DNA of 64,000 bases from Stappia taiwanensis (lineage in GTDB: Bacteria > Pseudomonadota > Alphaproteobacteria > Rhizobiales > Stappiaceae). The notes under the pieces were generated by a model. The model was not told the origin of the DNA, ran no database searches, and was given only the letters and a program-made list of their open reading frames with translations. Below, piece after piece: positions 1-9,126 of the stretch (position 1 is the first letter of the stretch; every line of letters begins with the position of its first letter). The translations under genes were made by a program, and so were the position numbers. Location of the stretch: NCBI RefSeq assembly GCF_014635285.1, contig NZ_BMCR01000001.1, forward strand, positions 248,001 through 312,000, read 5' to 3'.

Positions 1-246
1 GGCGAGATCGTGATCGACGTGCAGAGCGAGGATCCGCCGGATCCGCTCGAGGGCGACGAGGTCGATCTTGGCGCGGTGCTGTGCGAGCAGTTCGCGCTGG
101 CGCTGGATCCTTACCCCCGGGCCGAGGGCGCGCACGTGCCGGAAGCCTACGCGGATTCCGGTGAAACGGCGGAAAATGGGGACGAGCAGGCGGAGAGACC
201 GTCCCCGTTTGCGGTGCTGGCGGACCTCAAGAAAAACCAATCCTGA
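1..246 (+). CDS. DUF177 (YceD-like) protein, C-terminal part
   Basis: Only the last 81 codons are inside the window; the frame is open from base 1 and ends at TGA 244-246. The tail is acidic, with a conserved-looking VDLGAVLCEQFALALDPYPR segment followed by ADLK near the stop, the usual C-terminus of the DUF177/YceD family. In gammaproteobacteria YceD is encoded beside rpmF and acts in 23S rRNA metabolism. In alphaproteobacteria the gene typically sits directly before plsX-fabH-ihfA, as here. The assignment rests on this end motif and the neighbourhood, since the N-terminus is missing. Confidence 0.75.
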   Translation, partial: GEIVIDVQSEDPPDPLEGDEVDLGAVLCEQFALALDPYPRAEGAHVPEAYADSGETAENGDEQAERPSPFAVLADLKKNQS

Positions 247-487
247 TGCAATTGCGCACGGCTGCAGGTGGAAGCCTGCTCCGCGCAGCCGTGACAGGAT
301 AGGGAGAAAGCTGTTGTTTCCGTGTCGCAAACAGGTATGTTCCCCGACGCTGCAAACCGCACCGCAGCGAAAGCACTCCGGGCGGGTGTTCCGGAGCATC
401 CGACGCGCGGTCTTGCCGTGGCGCGTGCCCGCTGACTGGCGGGCCTTTCAACCGACCGGAAAGACGACGGCCTAGAAGAAACGGACC

Positions 488-1549
488 ATGGCGCAGACCA
501 TTCGCATTTCGCTCGATGTCATGGGGGGAGACGCCGGTGCCGAGGTTGTGGTGCCAGGCGCCGCGCTGGCGCTGGAGCGTCACCCGGGCATCACGTTCCA
601 CCTTTATGGCGATGAGGCGATCGTCGCTCCCTTGCTTGAGGCCCATCCGGCCCTGAAGCAGGCCTCGACCCTCCATCACTGCGATGTCTCGGTGGCGATG
701 GACGCCAAGCCGAGCCAGGCGCTCCGGCAAGGCCGCTGGCGCTCAAGCATGTGGCGGGCCATCGAGGCGGTGAAGAGCGGGGAGGCGGATGTCGCCGTTT
801 CCGCCGGCAACACCGGCGCGCTGATGGCGATGTCGAAATTCTGTCTGCGGACCATGGCCAATATCGAGCGGCCGGCCATCGCGGCGATCTGGCCGACTGC
901 GCGCGGCGAATCGATTGTGCTCGACGTGGGCGCGACCATCGGCGCCGATGCGCAGCAGTTGATCGACTTCGCGCTTCTCGGCGGGGCCATGGCCCGGGTG
1001 CTGTTCGGTATCGAACGTCCCACCGTTGGCCTGCTGAACATCGGCGTGGAAGAGGTCAAGGGGCTTGAGGAGGTGCGCACCGCCGGCAAGTTGCTGCGCG
1101 AGGCCGACCTGCACTCCCTGTCCTACTACGGCTTCGTGGAAGGCGATGACCTTGGCAAGGGCACGGTCGATGTGGTCGTGACCGAAGGGTTTGCCGGAAA
1201 CATTGCCTTGAAGACGGCCGAAGGCACGGCCAAGCAGATCGGCGGCTACCTGCGCTCGGCCATGAACCGGACCTGGCGCGCGCGTCTCGGCTATCTGCTG
1301 GCCAAGGATGCCTTTGACCGGCTGCGGCAGAAGATGGATCCCCGCAACGTCAATGGCGGGGTGTTCCTCGGACTGAACGGCATTGTCATCAAGAGCCATG
1401 GCGGCACTGACGCGGAAGGCTTCGCCGCCGCGGTCGAGCTTGCCCATGACATGGCTCGCAACGATCTCATGCCCAAGATATCCCAGGATTTGCTTCATTA
1501 TCATCGCGGCCGGTTCGCGGCGCGGGATGGATCGGAAGGTGATCAGTGA
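488..1549 (+). CDS. plsX: Phosphate acyltransferase PlsX
   Basis: A 353-residue protein, normal length for PlsX. It converts acyl-ACP and phosphate to acyl-phosphate for PlsY in phospholipid synthesis, as a peripheral membrane enzyme. The N-terminus carries the family signature DVMGGDAG (residues 9-16), and AGNTGALMA follows near residue 106. The C-terminal [16 protein letters not shown] segment is also typical. The ATG at 488 follows a purine-rich AAGAAACGGACC. The stop overlaps the fabH start (GTGA), implying translational coupling. A spacer of about 240 bases separates it from the upstream DUF177 gene, so it may have its own promoter, although I see no convincing box. Confidence 0.96.
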   Translation: MAQTIRISLDVMGGDAGAEVVVPGAALALERHPGITFHLYGDEAIVAPLLEAHPALKQASTLHHCDVSVAMDAKPSQALRQGRWRSSMWRAIEAVKSGEADVAVSAGNTGALMAMSKFCLRTMANIERPAIAAIWPTARGESIVLDVGATIGADAQQLIDFALLGGAMARVLFGIERPTVGLLNIGVEEVKGLEEVRTAGKLLREADLHSLSYYGFVEGDDLGKGTVDVVVTEGFAGNIALKTAEGTAKQIGGYLRSAMNRTWRARLGYLLAKDAFDRLRQKMDPRNVNGGVFLGLNGIVIKSHGGTDAEGFAAAVELAHDMARNDLMPKISQDLLHYHRGRFAARDGSEGDQ

Positions 1550-2523
1550 CAGTTAAACGTTCCGTCGTTTTGGGAACCGGCAGCTACTTGCCGGAGCGCC
1601 GGCTGAGCAACAGCGATCTGGCCAAGATGGTCGACACCTCGGATGAGTGGATCGTTCAGCGGACGGGCATTCATGCGCGCCATATCGCAGCGGAAGGGGA
1701 GATGACCTCCCATCTGGCGCTGGCTGCGGCGCGCAATGCGCTGGATGCGGCGGGCGTGTCCGCCGACAGTATCGACATGATCATCCTGGCCACGGCCACG
1801 CCGGACAACACCTTCCCGGCGACCGCTGTTACCGTGCAGGCGGAACTTGGGATCACCACCGGTTTTGCCTTCGATGTGCATGCGGTCTGTTCCGGTTTCG
1901 TCTACGCGATGACCACCGCAGATGCTTATCTGCGCGGCGGTCTTGCCAAGCGCGCGCTGGTGATTGGCGCGGAGACCTTCTCCCGCATTCTCGACTGGAA
2001 CGACCGGACCACCTGCGTTCTGTTCGGCGATGGCGCCGGCGCGGTGGTGCTGGAGGCGGTCGAGGCGGAAGGGACCAACGCCGATCGCGGTATTCTCAGC
2101 GGTCACCTGCGCTCCGATGGGCGGCACAAGGAAAAGCTGTTCGTCGATGGCGGCCCGTCCTCGACCCAGACCGTCGGCCATTTGCGGATGCAGGGGCGCG
2201 AGGTGTTCCGGCATGCGGTGTCGATGATCACCGACGTGGTGGAGGATGCCTTCGCCGCGACCGGAACCAGCGCCGAGGATCTCGACTGGTTCGTGCCGCA
2301 CCAGGCCAATCGGCGGATCATCGATGCCAGCGCCAAGAAGCTCGGCATCGCGCCGGAGAAGCTGGTGATCACGCTGGAAGAGCAGGGCAATACCTCCGCA
2401 GCGTCAATTCCGCTGGCGCTGGATCAGGCGGTTCGCGACGGCCGGATCCAGCCTGGGCATCTGGTGATGCTGGAGGCCATGGGCGGCGGTTTCACCTGGG
2501 GGGCGTCGATTCTGCGCTGGTGA
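1546..2523 (+). CDS. fabH: Beta-ketoacyl-ACP synthase III FabH
   Basis: A 325-residue condensing enzyme that starts fatty acid synthesis by joining acetyl-CoA to malonyl-ACP. The Cys-His-Asn triad is visible: Cys115 in DVHAVCSGF, His252 in PHQANRRI and Asn282 in EQGNTSAAS, close to the positions in other FabH proteins. The GTG start overlaps the plsX stop by 4 bases, so the two are one operon. The C-terminus ([13 protein letters not shown]) is the canonical family ending. Confidence 0.97.
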   Translation: MTVKRSVVLGTGSYLPERRLSNSDLAKMVDTSDEWIVQRTGIHARHIAAEGEMTSHLALAAARNALDAAGVSADSIDMIILATATPDNTFPATAVTVQAELGITTGFAFDVHAVCSGFVYAMTTADAYLRGGLAKRALVIGAETFSRILDWNDRTTCVLFGDGAGAVVLEAVEAEGTNADRGILSGHLRSDGRHKEKLFVDGGPSSTQTVGHLRMQGREVFRHAVSMITDVVEDAFAATGTSAEDLDWFVPHQANRRIIDASAKKLGIAPEKLVITLEEQGNTSAASIPLALDQAVRDGRIQPGHLVMLEAMGGGFTWGASILRW

Positions 2524-2670
2524 CCGGCCATCTATTTGATGGCGGTGTGTTTTTTCTGTCGCGGGCAGCCTTGCGCGGTTGACCCGTCCGGCAGGAGTCA
2601 ATAGGCTACCGTCTCTTGAGAATGTATCCCTATTTTCTGCCAGATCTCGGTTTCTGGCCAAGGAGGGACC

Positions 2671-2988
2671 ATGGGCGGCAGGACTATCACACGCGCGGAT
2701 CTGTGCGAGGCTGTGTATCAGAAGGTCGGATTGTCTCGCTCCGAGTCATCCGAGCTGGTCGAGAAGGTGCTTTCCGAAATCGCGGATTGTCTCGTTACGG
2801 GAGAGCCGGTGAAGCTCTCTTCCTTCGGGTCGTTCGTGGTGCGCTCCAAGGGCGAGCGGATCGGGCGCAATCCCAAGACCGGTGAAGAGGTGCCGATTTC
2901 ACCGCGTCGGGTGATGGTGTTCAAGCCGTCCAACGTCTTGAAGAAGAAGATCAACGAAACCATTCTTGGGAATGCCGGCGGCGATTGA
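2671..2988 (+). CDS. ihfA: Integration host factor subunit alpha
   Basis: A 105-residue HU/IHF-family DNA-bending protein. It starts with [11 protein letters not shown] and carries the beta-arm motif [17 protein letters not shown], with the proline that intercalates into DNA, followed by [18 protein letters not shown] alpha pairs with IHF beta (not in this window) to bend DNA by a large angle in recombination, replication and promoter activation. The ATG at 2671 has a strong ribosome binding site, AAGGAGGGACC. The ihfA-merR order after plsX-fabH is conserved in Rhizobiales. Confidence 0.95.
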   Translation: MGGRTITRADLCEAVYQKVGLSRSESSELVEKVLSEIADCLVTGEPVKLSSFGSFVVRSKGERIGRNPKTGEEVPISPRRVMVFKPSNVLKKKINETILGNAGGD

Positions 2989-3020
2989 TGACGCCGCCGT
3001 CTCGGTAGGGTGTCAGACAG

Positions 3021-3713
3021 GTGTCCGTGGAAAAAAGTCCCGATGCGTTTCGCACCATCAGCGAGGTTGCCGATGACCTCGACCTGCCGCAGCACGTGCT
3101 GCGGTTCTGGGAAACACGTTTCACCCAAATCCGTCCGCTAAAGCGGGGCGGTGGCCGGCGTTACTACCGGCCCGACGATGTCGACCTTCTGCGCGGCATT
3201 CGTCATCTGCTTTACGAAGAAGGCTATACGATCAAGGGTGTGCAGCGGATCCTGAAGGAGCAGGGGCCGCGTTTCGTCATGCAGATCTGGCGCGAGGATG
3301 CGCTGACGCTGACCGCGATTGCCGCGGCCGCTCGGACCGAGGCCGGCGCCGAAGGTGCAAAGCTGGAGGCCAAACCGGCGCCTCCGGCCGCCAAGACGCG
3401 CGGCAAGCGCAAGGAGCCCGCTGCCAAACCAACCGAATCCTGGCCCGATGAAGCGCCGCCACCAGCGGCCTCCGCCGAGCGGAATGCGGAACCTGGTGAA
3501 GATGAAGCCGTCCCGCGCGGCATTCTGCCCGAAGGGGTGGACGTCGAGCCCGGCACCGCTGGCTGGTCCGGCTTGCGCCTGATGGAGCGGTTTCTCGGCG
3601 ACAAGGCCGAGGTCGCAGGCGGCGGGGCCTTGTCGCGCGATGACGTGCGCCGGCTTCAGGCAACGCTGTTCGAGCTGCTGGAGTGCAAGCGGATCCTCGA
3701 TCAGGCCCGGTAG
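3021..3713 (+). CDS. MerR-family transcriptional regulator
   Basis: A 230-residue protein with an N-terminal MerR winged helix-turn-helix at about residues 12-80: [20 protein letters not shown], then [18 protein letters not shown]. No metal-binding cysteine cluster follows, so the inducer is not evident. The middle (about 95-165) is a low-complexity linker rich in Ala, Pro, Lys and Glu, and a short helical tail follows. GTG at 3021 is taken as the start; a second in-frame GTG lies two codons later. The next upstream gene, ihfA, ends 32 bases before, so co-transcription is likely. This linked MerR gene is conserved next to ihfA in alphaproteobacteria, but I know of no defined target. Confidence 0.88.
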   Translation: MSVEKSPDAFRTISEVADDLDLPQHVLRFWETRFTQIRPLKRGGGRRYYRPDDVDLLRGIRHLLYEEGYTIKGVQRILKEQGPRFVMQIWREDALTLTAIAAAARTEAGAEGAKLEAKPAPPAAKTRGKRKEPAAKPTESWPDEAPPPAASAERNAEPGEDEAVPRGILPEGVDVEPGTAGWSGLRLMERFLGDKAEVAGGGALSRDDVRRLQATLFELLECKRILDQAR

Positions 3714-4026
3714 GGCGATCCCTGTATCCCATGAAACCGAACGCGCCTTCGAGACTATGATCGTCTGGTGTACGGCGATTGGCGTCGTCGCAGGGCCATG
3801 GTGGTCGGGCGCGCGCAGGGGCGCACGTGTCCGATGCCTACGGGACGGCGGTAACGACGACCGCGACAGGGCAGCGCCCCTGAGGTTCGCCAAATCTTGC
3901 TGGATTGTCGGTGGGGCCAGATCGCAAGGAAGGAACGCGAAGCACGTCGTCCCTCGTAGGGGCCGTCTGCATTGCAATCGGTCTGGACGATCGCCTGGCT
4001 GTTCGTCGAAAAGACCACTTAAAGCG
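3714..4026. other. Intergenic stretch with no supported gene
   Basis: About 310 bases between the MerR gene and the 3' end of tRNA-Pro. Open frames cross it on both strands, but none has a recognisable product, a ribosome binding site or a family resemblance. I see no clear terminator or repeat of the tRNA 3' end here. Confidence 0.5.
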
Positions 4027-4103
4027 TGGTCGGGCAGGCCGGATTTGAACCGACGACCCCTTCACCCCCAGTGAAGTGCGCTACCAGGCTGCGCTACTGC
4101 CCG
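4027..4103 (-). tRNA. tRNA-Pro (anticodon GGG)
   Basis: Read on the minus strand this is a 77-base cloverleaf: acceptor CGGGCAG pairs with CTGCCCG. The D-arm is GCGCAGCCTGGTAGCGC, the anticodon stem CTTCA/TGAAG has a CTGGGGG loop (anticodon GGG), and the T-arm contains GGTTCAAATCC. The discriminator A and CCA are encoded (4030-4027). Its 5' 23 bases overlap the end of the upstream polysaccharide gene on the same strand. Confidence 0.96.
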
Positions 4104-5457
4104 TTTGTCCGTGTGCGAACGGGTCCTTCCTAGCCGTTTGATCCGGGCTGCGCAAGCGGTTCCGTCGCGGTGCGAGCGACTGTGCACAGCGCAGTGGCTG
4201 CAGCGCCCCTTGTCGGGCGTGCCGATAAGCCTGTTCCGCGCCAATCAGCCCCCAGGCGAGACCGTAGAGCAGATAGAGATGGCGCCAACGGTCGGTATCG
4301 ATGATCGCCGACATCAGCATGTGGCCGAGCAGGACCATGAAGACGCATTGCGCAAAGGGTTGCCAGGGGCGCGGCTGGAACATGAGGGGAAAGAGCTGGC
4401 GTACGGTGACCGTCACCAGCAGCAGATAGGCAAACCCGCCAAGCCAGCCATAGGTGGTGAAGGCCTTGAGGTAGCTGTTGTGCTCGTCTTCGGGAAAGAA
4501 GTTGCGGAACTGCAGCGGTCCGAGACCGAAGGGGTGGTCCAGCACCATCTGAAAGCCGAGAGAATAGCGAGCGAAACGGCCAAGGCGCGCCGTGTCGTAA
4601 TCCTGGACCAGCTTGGCGCGCTGCAGGAACATGTCGGCCACGCTGTCGATCGACAGGGCAATCCCCATCAGCAGAACGAACCCGCCAAGCCCGGCAATCG
4701 CATAGGCGATCAGCCGCAAGCGGTCCGGGCCCCTCGGCATGGTGATGAAGACGGCGAGATAGACGCCGATCCCGGCAAAGGCCAGAAGCCCCCAGGCTGC
4801 GCGGGAGAAGCTGAGGAACACGCCGATGGTGAGAAACAGGAGAAGAGCGATCTGGGGCAGGGCGCGCGTGACCGGACGGGTCAGCACCTGATGCAGCAAC
4901 AGCGCCCAGGGGAGCACTAGAAACGGCCCGTAGACATTGGGGTCCTGAAAGGTGCCCTTGGCACGGCCGTAGAGGGTGAAACTGTCGCCCGAGAGGAGGT
5001 GGAAATAGCCGGCGATGCCGGTGAGGGTGACGATCACCGCGCTGGCGATATAGGCATTGGCGATGATGGAGAGCCGTTCGGGGCGAACGGCAACGATGCA
5101 GGCAAAGAAGATCGCCGTCAGGGCGAGAAAGGCGGTGACGGTGATGTAAAGGGCTGCCTCGCCGAAGTCGTCCGACATCAGCGAGGAAAACAGCCCGCCG
5201 GTGACGAACAGCACCATGATGAGGAGCAGCGGGCCGACCGCTGCCGGAAAGCGTGCGCCGGCGATGAGCCACCCGGCCAGCACCACCAGCATTGCCAGTT
5301 CATAGGGTGCCGGTTCCCGAAAGACGAAGCCACCAAGAAAGACGAGGCACCAGAGGGCGGCGGCCGCAATGGTTTCCGCCGGCACGCTCCAGCCTCTCCC
5401 AGCCGCGCGCGACCGGGGCGGGCAAAGCCAGAGCGGGGCCGGCAGGGTGCGCTTCAA
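4081..5457 (-). CDS. O-antigen ligase/polymerase-like membrane protein
   Basis: A 458-residue polytopic membrane protein with about 10-12 hydrophobic segments. A large periplasmic loop ends in EDEHNSYLKAFTTYGWLGG, which resembles the conserved loop motif of the O-antigen ligase/Wzy family (PF04932). Such proteins polymerise or ligate undecaprenyl-linked repeat units at the periplasmic face of the inner membrane. The start is TTG at 5457, overlapping the TGA of the initiating transferase gene (TTGA), so translation is coupled. The reading frame ends with TAG inside the D-arm of tRNA-Pro, which is unusual. Polymerase of the exopolysaccharide made by the neighbouring genes is the likeliest role; ligase cannot be excluded. 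Confidence 0.85.
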   Translation of the reverse strand: MKRTLPAPLWLCPPRSRAAGRGWSVPAETIAAAALWCLVFLGGFVFREPAPYELAMLVVLAGWLIAGARFPAAVGPLLLIMVLFVTGGLFSSLMSDDFGEAALYITVTAFLALTAIFFACIVAVRPERLSIIANAYIASAVIVTLTGIAGYFHLLSGDSFTLYGRAKGTFQDPNVYGPFLVLPWALLLHQVLTRPVTRALPQIALLLFLTIGVFLSFSRAAWGLLAFAGIGVYLAVFITMPRGPDRLRLIAYAIAGLGGFVLLMGIALSIDSVADMFLQRAKLVQDYDTARLGRFARYSLGFQMVLDHPFGLGPLQFRNFFPEDEHNSYLKAFTTYGWLGGFAYLLLVTVTVRQLFPLMFQPRPWQPFAQCVFMVLLGHMLMSAIIDTDRWRHLYLLYGLAWGLIGAEQAYRHARQGALQPLRCAQSLAPRRNRLRSPDQTARKDPFAHGQTGSSAAW

Positions 5458-7013
5458 TAGGCGTTCTCCGTGTTCAGCAGCGCGAAGGGCGTGCTGAAGA
5501 GGATCTTCAGATCAAACAGGATCGACCAGTTTTCGATGTAGTAGACGTCGTACTCGACCCGCTTCTGGATCTTCTCCGGCGTATCGACCTCACCGCGCCA
5601 ACCGTTGATCTGGGCCCAGCCGGTGACGCCCGGCTTGACCTTGTGGCGAGCGAAATACCCATCCACCACATCGTCCCAAAGAGTGTCATTGGTATGGGCA
5701 TTGACCGCGTGCGGCCGCGGGCCGACGAGGGACAGATCGCCGCGAAGGACATTGAAAAGCTGGGGAAGCTCATCGATCGAGCTGCGCCGGATGAACTTTC
5801 CGACCCTTGTCACGCGCGGGTCGTCCCGGGTCACCACCTTCTTCGCGGTCGGGTCGGCCATCTCATGGTACATGGACCGGAACTTCAGGACCTCGATCAC
5901 CTCGTTGTTGAAGCCGTAGCGCTTCTGGCGAAACAGGATGGGCCCCTTGCTTTCCATGCGGATGGCGATGGCGGTGCCGATCATCACCGGTGACAGCAGC
6001 ACGATCATCACGCAGGCGAAGACCAGGTCGAAAGCGCGCTTGGCGATGGAATCCCAGTCGGCCATCGGCTTGTGCACCACATCGACGAAGGGCACGGTGC
6101 CGATGAAGGAGGAGGCGCGATCGCGGAAGCGCATCTTGTCCATATGCGCGGACAGGCGAATGTCGACCGGCAGGACCCACAGGGTCTTGAGAAACTCCAG
6201 AAGGCGTTTCTCCGCGCGCAAGGGGATCGTCACGATCAGCATGTCGATGCGCGCGATCCGGGCGAACTCCACCAGATCGGCCACCGTACCGAGCTTCGGA
6301 TAGCCCGCGACGATGTTCGGGGAACGGTCGCCCTTGCGGTCGTCGAAGATCCCGCAGATGCGAATGTCGTTGTCCTGATGCATCTCGATTTCGTGGATCA
6401 GGTCCGCCGCCGCCGTGCCGCCGCCGACAATCACCGCGCGCCGTTCCAGTCGACCTTGGCGGGTCCAGCGGCGGGTGAGAATGGACAGGGTGAGACGCGA
6501 GACCAGCAGTGCGGCAAGCCCAAGCGCATACCAACTGGTCAGCCAGAGTTCGCTGGTGCCGGTCAGGAGGACGCCGGAGGATTTTACGACCAGAAACACG
6601 CCGAAGACGAGCGTCCAGGCAATCGTCATTCGCGCACCTTGTGACAGCACCGTCCGCATCACGGGCAATTGGTAGCAGTCGGCCGCCTGGAAGAAGGCCA
6701 CCGCGAGAATGAGCGCGGCTCCCACGAGCAGCAGATGTTCGAGCGCATAGCCACCGATGGCGGTGGAGGCGAAAGTTGCCAGCCCGGCGAGAATGACGAT
6801 CGCCATGTCGAGGAGACGTACCGTGCCTCCGAGAACCGAGGGCGAGATAACGGAGTCCTGCAGGCTTTCGGCGATTTCCAGCGCTTGCGGCGACAGTTTC
6901 GAGCCGGGGTGCCGGTTCTCCTGTTCGCTTTCCTGCTTGCGCCTGGCGGCTGCATCGTCCGTTTCAGGCGACCTGATGTCCTTGAGAAAACGGACCGTTG
7001 GATCATTGGTCAT
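5454..7013 (-). CDS. Undecaprenyl-phosphate sugar-phosphate transferase (WcaJ/ExoY type)
   Basis: A 519-residue polyisoprenyl-phosphate hexose-1-phosphate transferase, which starts polysaccharide repeat-unit assembly on undecaprenyl phosphate. N-terminal membrane helices are followed by a nucleotide-binding-like domain (AVIVGGGTAAADLIHEI) and the C-terminal Bac_transf domain: KRAFDLVFACVMIVLLSP, FRQKRYG, KFRSMYHE, RVGKFIRRSSIDELPQ and SLVGPRPHAV. The ATG at 7013 is chosen over an in-frame upstream start at 7154, which would overlap the GT4 gene by about 120 bases; from 7013 the gap is 19 bases. It belongs to the minus-strand operon GT4, transferase, polymerase. Confidence 0.92.
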   Translation of the reverse strand: MTNDPTVRFLKDIRSPETDDAAARRKQESEQENRHPGSKLSPQALEIAESLQDSVISPSVLGGTVRLLDMAIVILAGLATFASTAIGGYALEHLLLVGAALILAVAFFQAADCYQLPVMRTVLSQGARMTIAWTLVFGVFLVVKSSGVLLTGTSELWLTSWYALGLAALLVSRLTLSILTRRWTRQGRLERRAVIVGGGTAAADLIHEIEMHQDNDIRICGIFDDRKGDRSPNIVAGYPKLGTVADLVEFARIARIDMLIVTIPLRAEKRLLEFLKTLWVLPVDIRLSAHMDKMRFRDRASSFIGTVPFVDVVHKPMADWDSIAKRAFDLVFACVMIVLLSPVMIGTAIAIRMESKGPILFRQKRYGFNNEVIEVLKFRSMYHEMADPTAKKVVTRDDPRVTRVGKFIRRSSIDELPQLFNVLRGDLSLVGPRPHAVNAHTNDTLWDDVVDGYFARHKVKPGVTGWAQINGWRGEVDTPEKIQKRVEYDVYYIENWSILFDLKILFSTPFALLNTENAY

Positions 7014-7032
7014 GGCGCGGGCCCCCACCCTG

Positions 7033-8271
7033 TTACTCTGGCTTGCGCCGTACTGTCTGCGCCTTGGATTCGGCAAGCGCACCGGTTGAAAGGAATGCGG
7101 GCGCTTCTGCCCCCGTGGTCGCGCCACGCGGCTTCGGCTCGCGAATGGTGACATAGAGCGAGGTGATTCGATCGCTCATCAGCTCGACATTGAAGGTTTC
7201 CGACAGGCATTGACGCTGACCGACAGCACGGCGTCGCATTCCTTCCGGGTCGGCATAGGCAGCAGCCATGGCGCCGGCAAGCTCGTTTGCGTCCCCCGGC
7301 GTCACCAGACGGTCGGCGTAGCGGCCGAAAATTTCCGGAATGCCGCCGACGCGGCTGGCAATCAGCGGCACTTCGGCGGCCACCGTCTCCAGAACGATGT
7401 AGGGCATCGCCTCGGCGCGCGAGGGCACCACGATGCAATGTGCCTTGCGGAAGGCGTCGCGCGCGGGGAGGGGACCTGTGAACTGCACGGTTTCGGTCAG
7501 GCCGTAGTCTCTCACCATGCTTTCGTAGCGGGTGTGGTCATCGCCTTCACCGACGATCAGGGCGCGGGGCCTGAGGCCCTGGTCGCTCTTCAGCCGGTGG
7601 AGGGCCTTGATGAACAGATCCGGTCCCTTGAGGTCGCGCAACATGCCGATAAACACGAAGTCGGCGGCATCCGGATCCGGTTTGACCTTTGAAAACTCTT
7701 CCGGCGAAAGGCCGTTGTAGACGACCCGGGCCGGGGCCCTCGGCGTCATCACCTTGGCTTCATAGGCGGCATATTCGTAGTCGGAGACGAACACGAGCCC
7801 GTCGGTGAAGCGCTGCTGGAGGCGCTCCAAGGCGAAGTAGATCTTTCCTTCGAGGCGGGCCGGGTCGTAGTGCAGACTGCCGCCGTGAGGGCAATAGATC
7901 CGGGTGACCTTCTTGCCCGACATGCGCAGGATGGTGCCGATCGCCCGGGCGAAGACACCGCCCTTGGCGCCGTGGCCGTGAATGACGTCCGGGGACAGGT
8001 CGCGGATGTGCCGGTAGAGCCGCAGGGCCGAGCGAAGGTCGCTCGGGGTGACCTGCCGGCGCATCGGGAAGCGCGCCAGCCCAAGCGCAAGTTGTGGAGC
8101 AAGCCGGGCAATGGCTGCGTCCTCGAACGCGCCGCCGGTGCTGGAATCGCAAATCACGCCGACCTGATGCCCGGCACGGGTTTGTGCAAGGGCAAGGTCG
8201 GCAATATGTCGAAAGATCCCGCCGATCGGGGCGCGAACGATATGAATGATGCGCAAGGGCGCGGCGGTCAT
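7033..8271 (-). CDS. Glycosyltransferase family 4 protein
   Basis: A 412-residue GT-B glycosyltransferase. The N-terminus IIHIVRAPIGGIFRHIADLA is the acceptor-side start. The C-terminal domain has FIGMLRDLKGPDLFIKAL, LIVGEGDDHTRYE and the nucleotide-sugar-binding EX7E-type stretch PSRAEAMPYIVLETVAAEVP. The ATG at 8271 has AAGGGAG ten bases upstream and is preferred to the longer frame from 8328. It probably adds a sugar to the lipid-linked repeat unit in the cytoplasm; donor and acceptor cannot be read from sequence. Confidence 0.92.
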   Translation of the reverse strand: MTAAPLRIIHIVRAPIGGIFRHIADLALAQTRAGHQVGVICDSSTGGAFEDAAIARLAPQLALGLARFPMRRQVTPSDLRSALRLYRHIRDLSPDVIHGHGAKGGVFARAIGTILRMSGKKVTRIYCPHGGSLHYDPARLEGKIYFALERLQQRFTDGLVFVSDYEYAAYEAKVMTPRAPARVVYNGLSPEEFSKVKPDPDAADFVFIGMLRDLKGPDLFIKALHRLKSDQGLRPRALIVGEGDDHTRYESMVRDYGLTETVQFTGPLPARDAFRKAHCIVVPSRAEAMPYIVLETVAAEVPLIASRVGGIPEIFGRYADRLVTPGDANELAGAMAAAYADPEGMRRRAVGQRQCLSETFNVELMSDRITSLYVTIREPKPRGATTGAEAPAFLSTGALAESKAQTVRRKPE

Positions 8272-8397
8272 CGGAAACTCCCTTGTTCGACGCAAGGTGC
8301 ACGTCCGGATTATGCTTCCGGTTGGCACGAGGTCGACCCTAGCAGGGAGGAGTGAGTCGCAGGTTAATTCCGACGATGCAGGGACTTGCGGCCCTTT

Positions 8398-8955
8398 CTA
8401 GAAGAACCGCTCACGCACGTAGATGGTGTCGCCAGGGCGCACCGGATCGGTGATCGGAACGCGGCCGCTGATGACCTCGCCATTGATCTGACGCGTGATG
8501 TCGACGGTGCCATGCAGGGCCCGGGGCGAGAAGCCGCCGGCGGTTGCAATCGCGTTCTGGGCGGTCATGCCTGCCACATACGGATACTGGCCGGCGTTGG
8601 TGACCTCGCCCATGACGAAGACCGGGCGATAGGTGGCGACTTCGATGGAGACGTCCGGGTCGCGCAAATAGCCGTTTTTCAAGCGCTTTGTAACGGTCTT
8701 CTCAAGTTCGCGAAGGGTCAGGCCGCGCACGGGAACGCTGCCGATCAGCGGCATGGAGATGTAGCCGGCCTGATCGACGGTGTAGGTGTTGTTGAGATCC
8801 GCCTGACCGAAAACGATCACTCGCAGAACGTCCGAGGAATCGAGTCGGTAGGGCTTGGTAAGAATGTCATGGAACGCGGTCGGCGGTTGACGGTAGCCGC
8901 TGCAAGCGGCGAGCATCAAGGCCAGAGCCATGACGAATGCGGTGCGCGTGATCAT
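8398..8955 (-). CDS. Polysaccharide export lipoprotein (Wza/ExoF-like)
   Basis: A 185-residue outer-membrane polysaccharide exporter of the Poly_export (PF02563) family, with one SLBB-like region. The start at 8955 has a CAGGAGAC ribosome binding site and gives a signal peptide ending in the lipobox LMLAAC. The export domain follows: YRLDSSDVLRVIVFGQ, DQAGYISMPLIGSVPVRG, then VFVMGEVTNAGQYPY. It is shorter than enteric Wza (about 380 residues), lacking the extra C-terminal SLBB repeat and helix, as in many rhizobial exporters. It is divergent from the co-polymerase at 9127, the expected partner. Confidence 0.93.
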   Translation of the reverse strand: MITRTAFVMALALMLAACSGYRQPPTAFHDILTKPYRLDSSDVLRVIVFGQADLNNTYTVDQAGYISMPLIGSVPVRGLTLRELEKTVTKRLKNGYLRDPDVSIEVATYRPVFVMGEVTNAGQYPYVAGMTAQNAIATAGGFSPRALHGTVDITRQINGEVISGRVPITDPVRPGDTIYVRERFF

Positions 8956-9126
8956 GCCTGTCTCCTGGGGCAACTGCGCCAGTATTTTCCGCATCATGGT
9001 TAACGGGCAGTGAATCAATGGGAAATGAGTTGGGCATCAATGAGAAAGCGCTGACTTTCTGGCGGTTAACGGTCCGCTTACCATAATTCCCGACAATGGG
9101 CTCCAGGATCTCGCGGAGTAACAGTC

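Noticed and set aside
4027-4103. tRNA-Pro as attachment site of a polysaccharide genomic island.
   Set aside because: The tRNA 3' end points to the MerR side, away from the polysaccharide genes. I found no integrase and no direct repeat of the tRNA 3' end.
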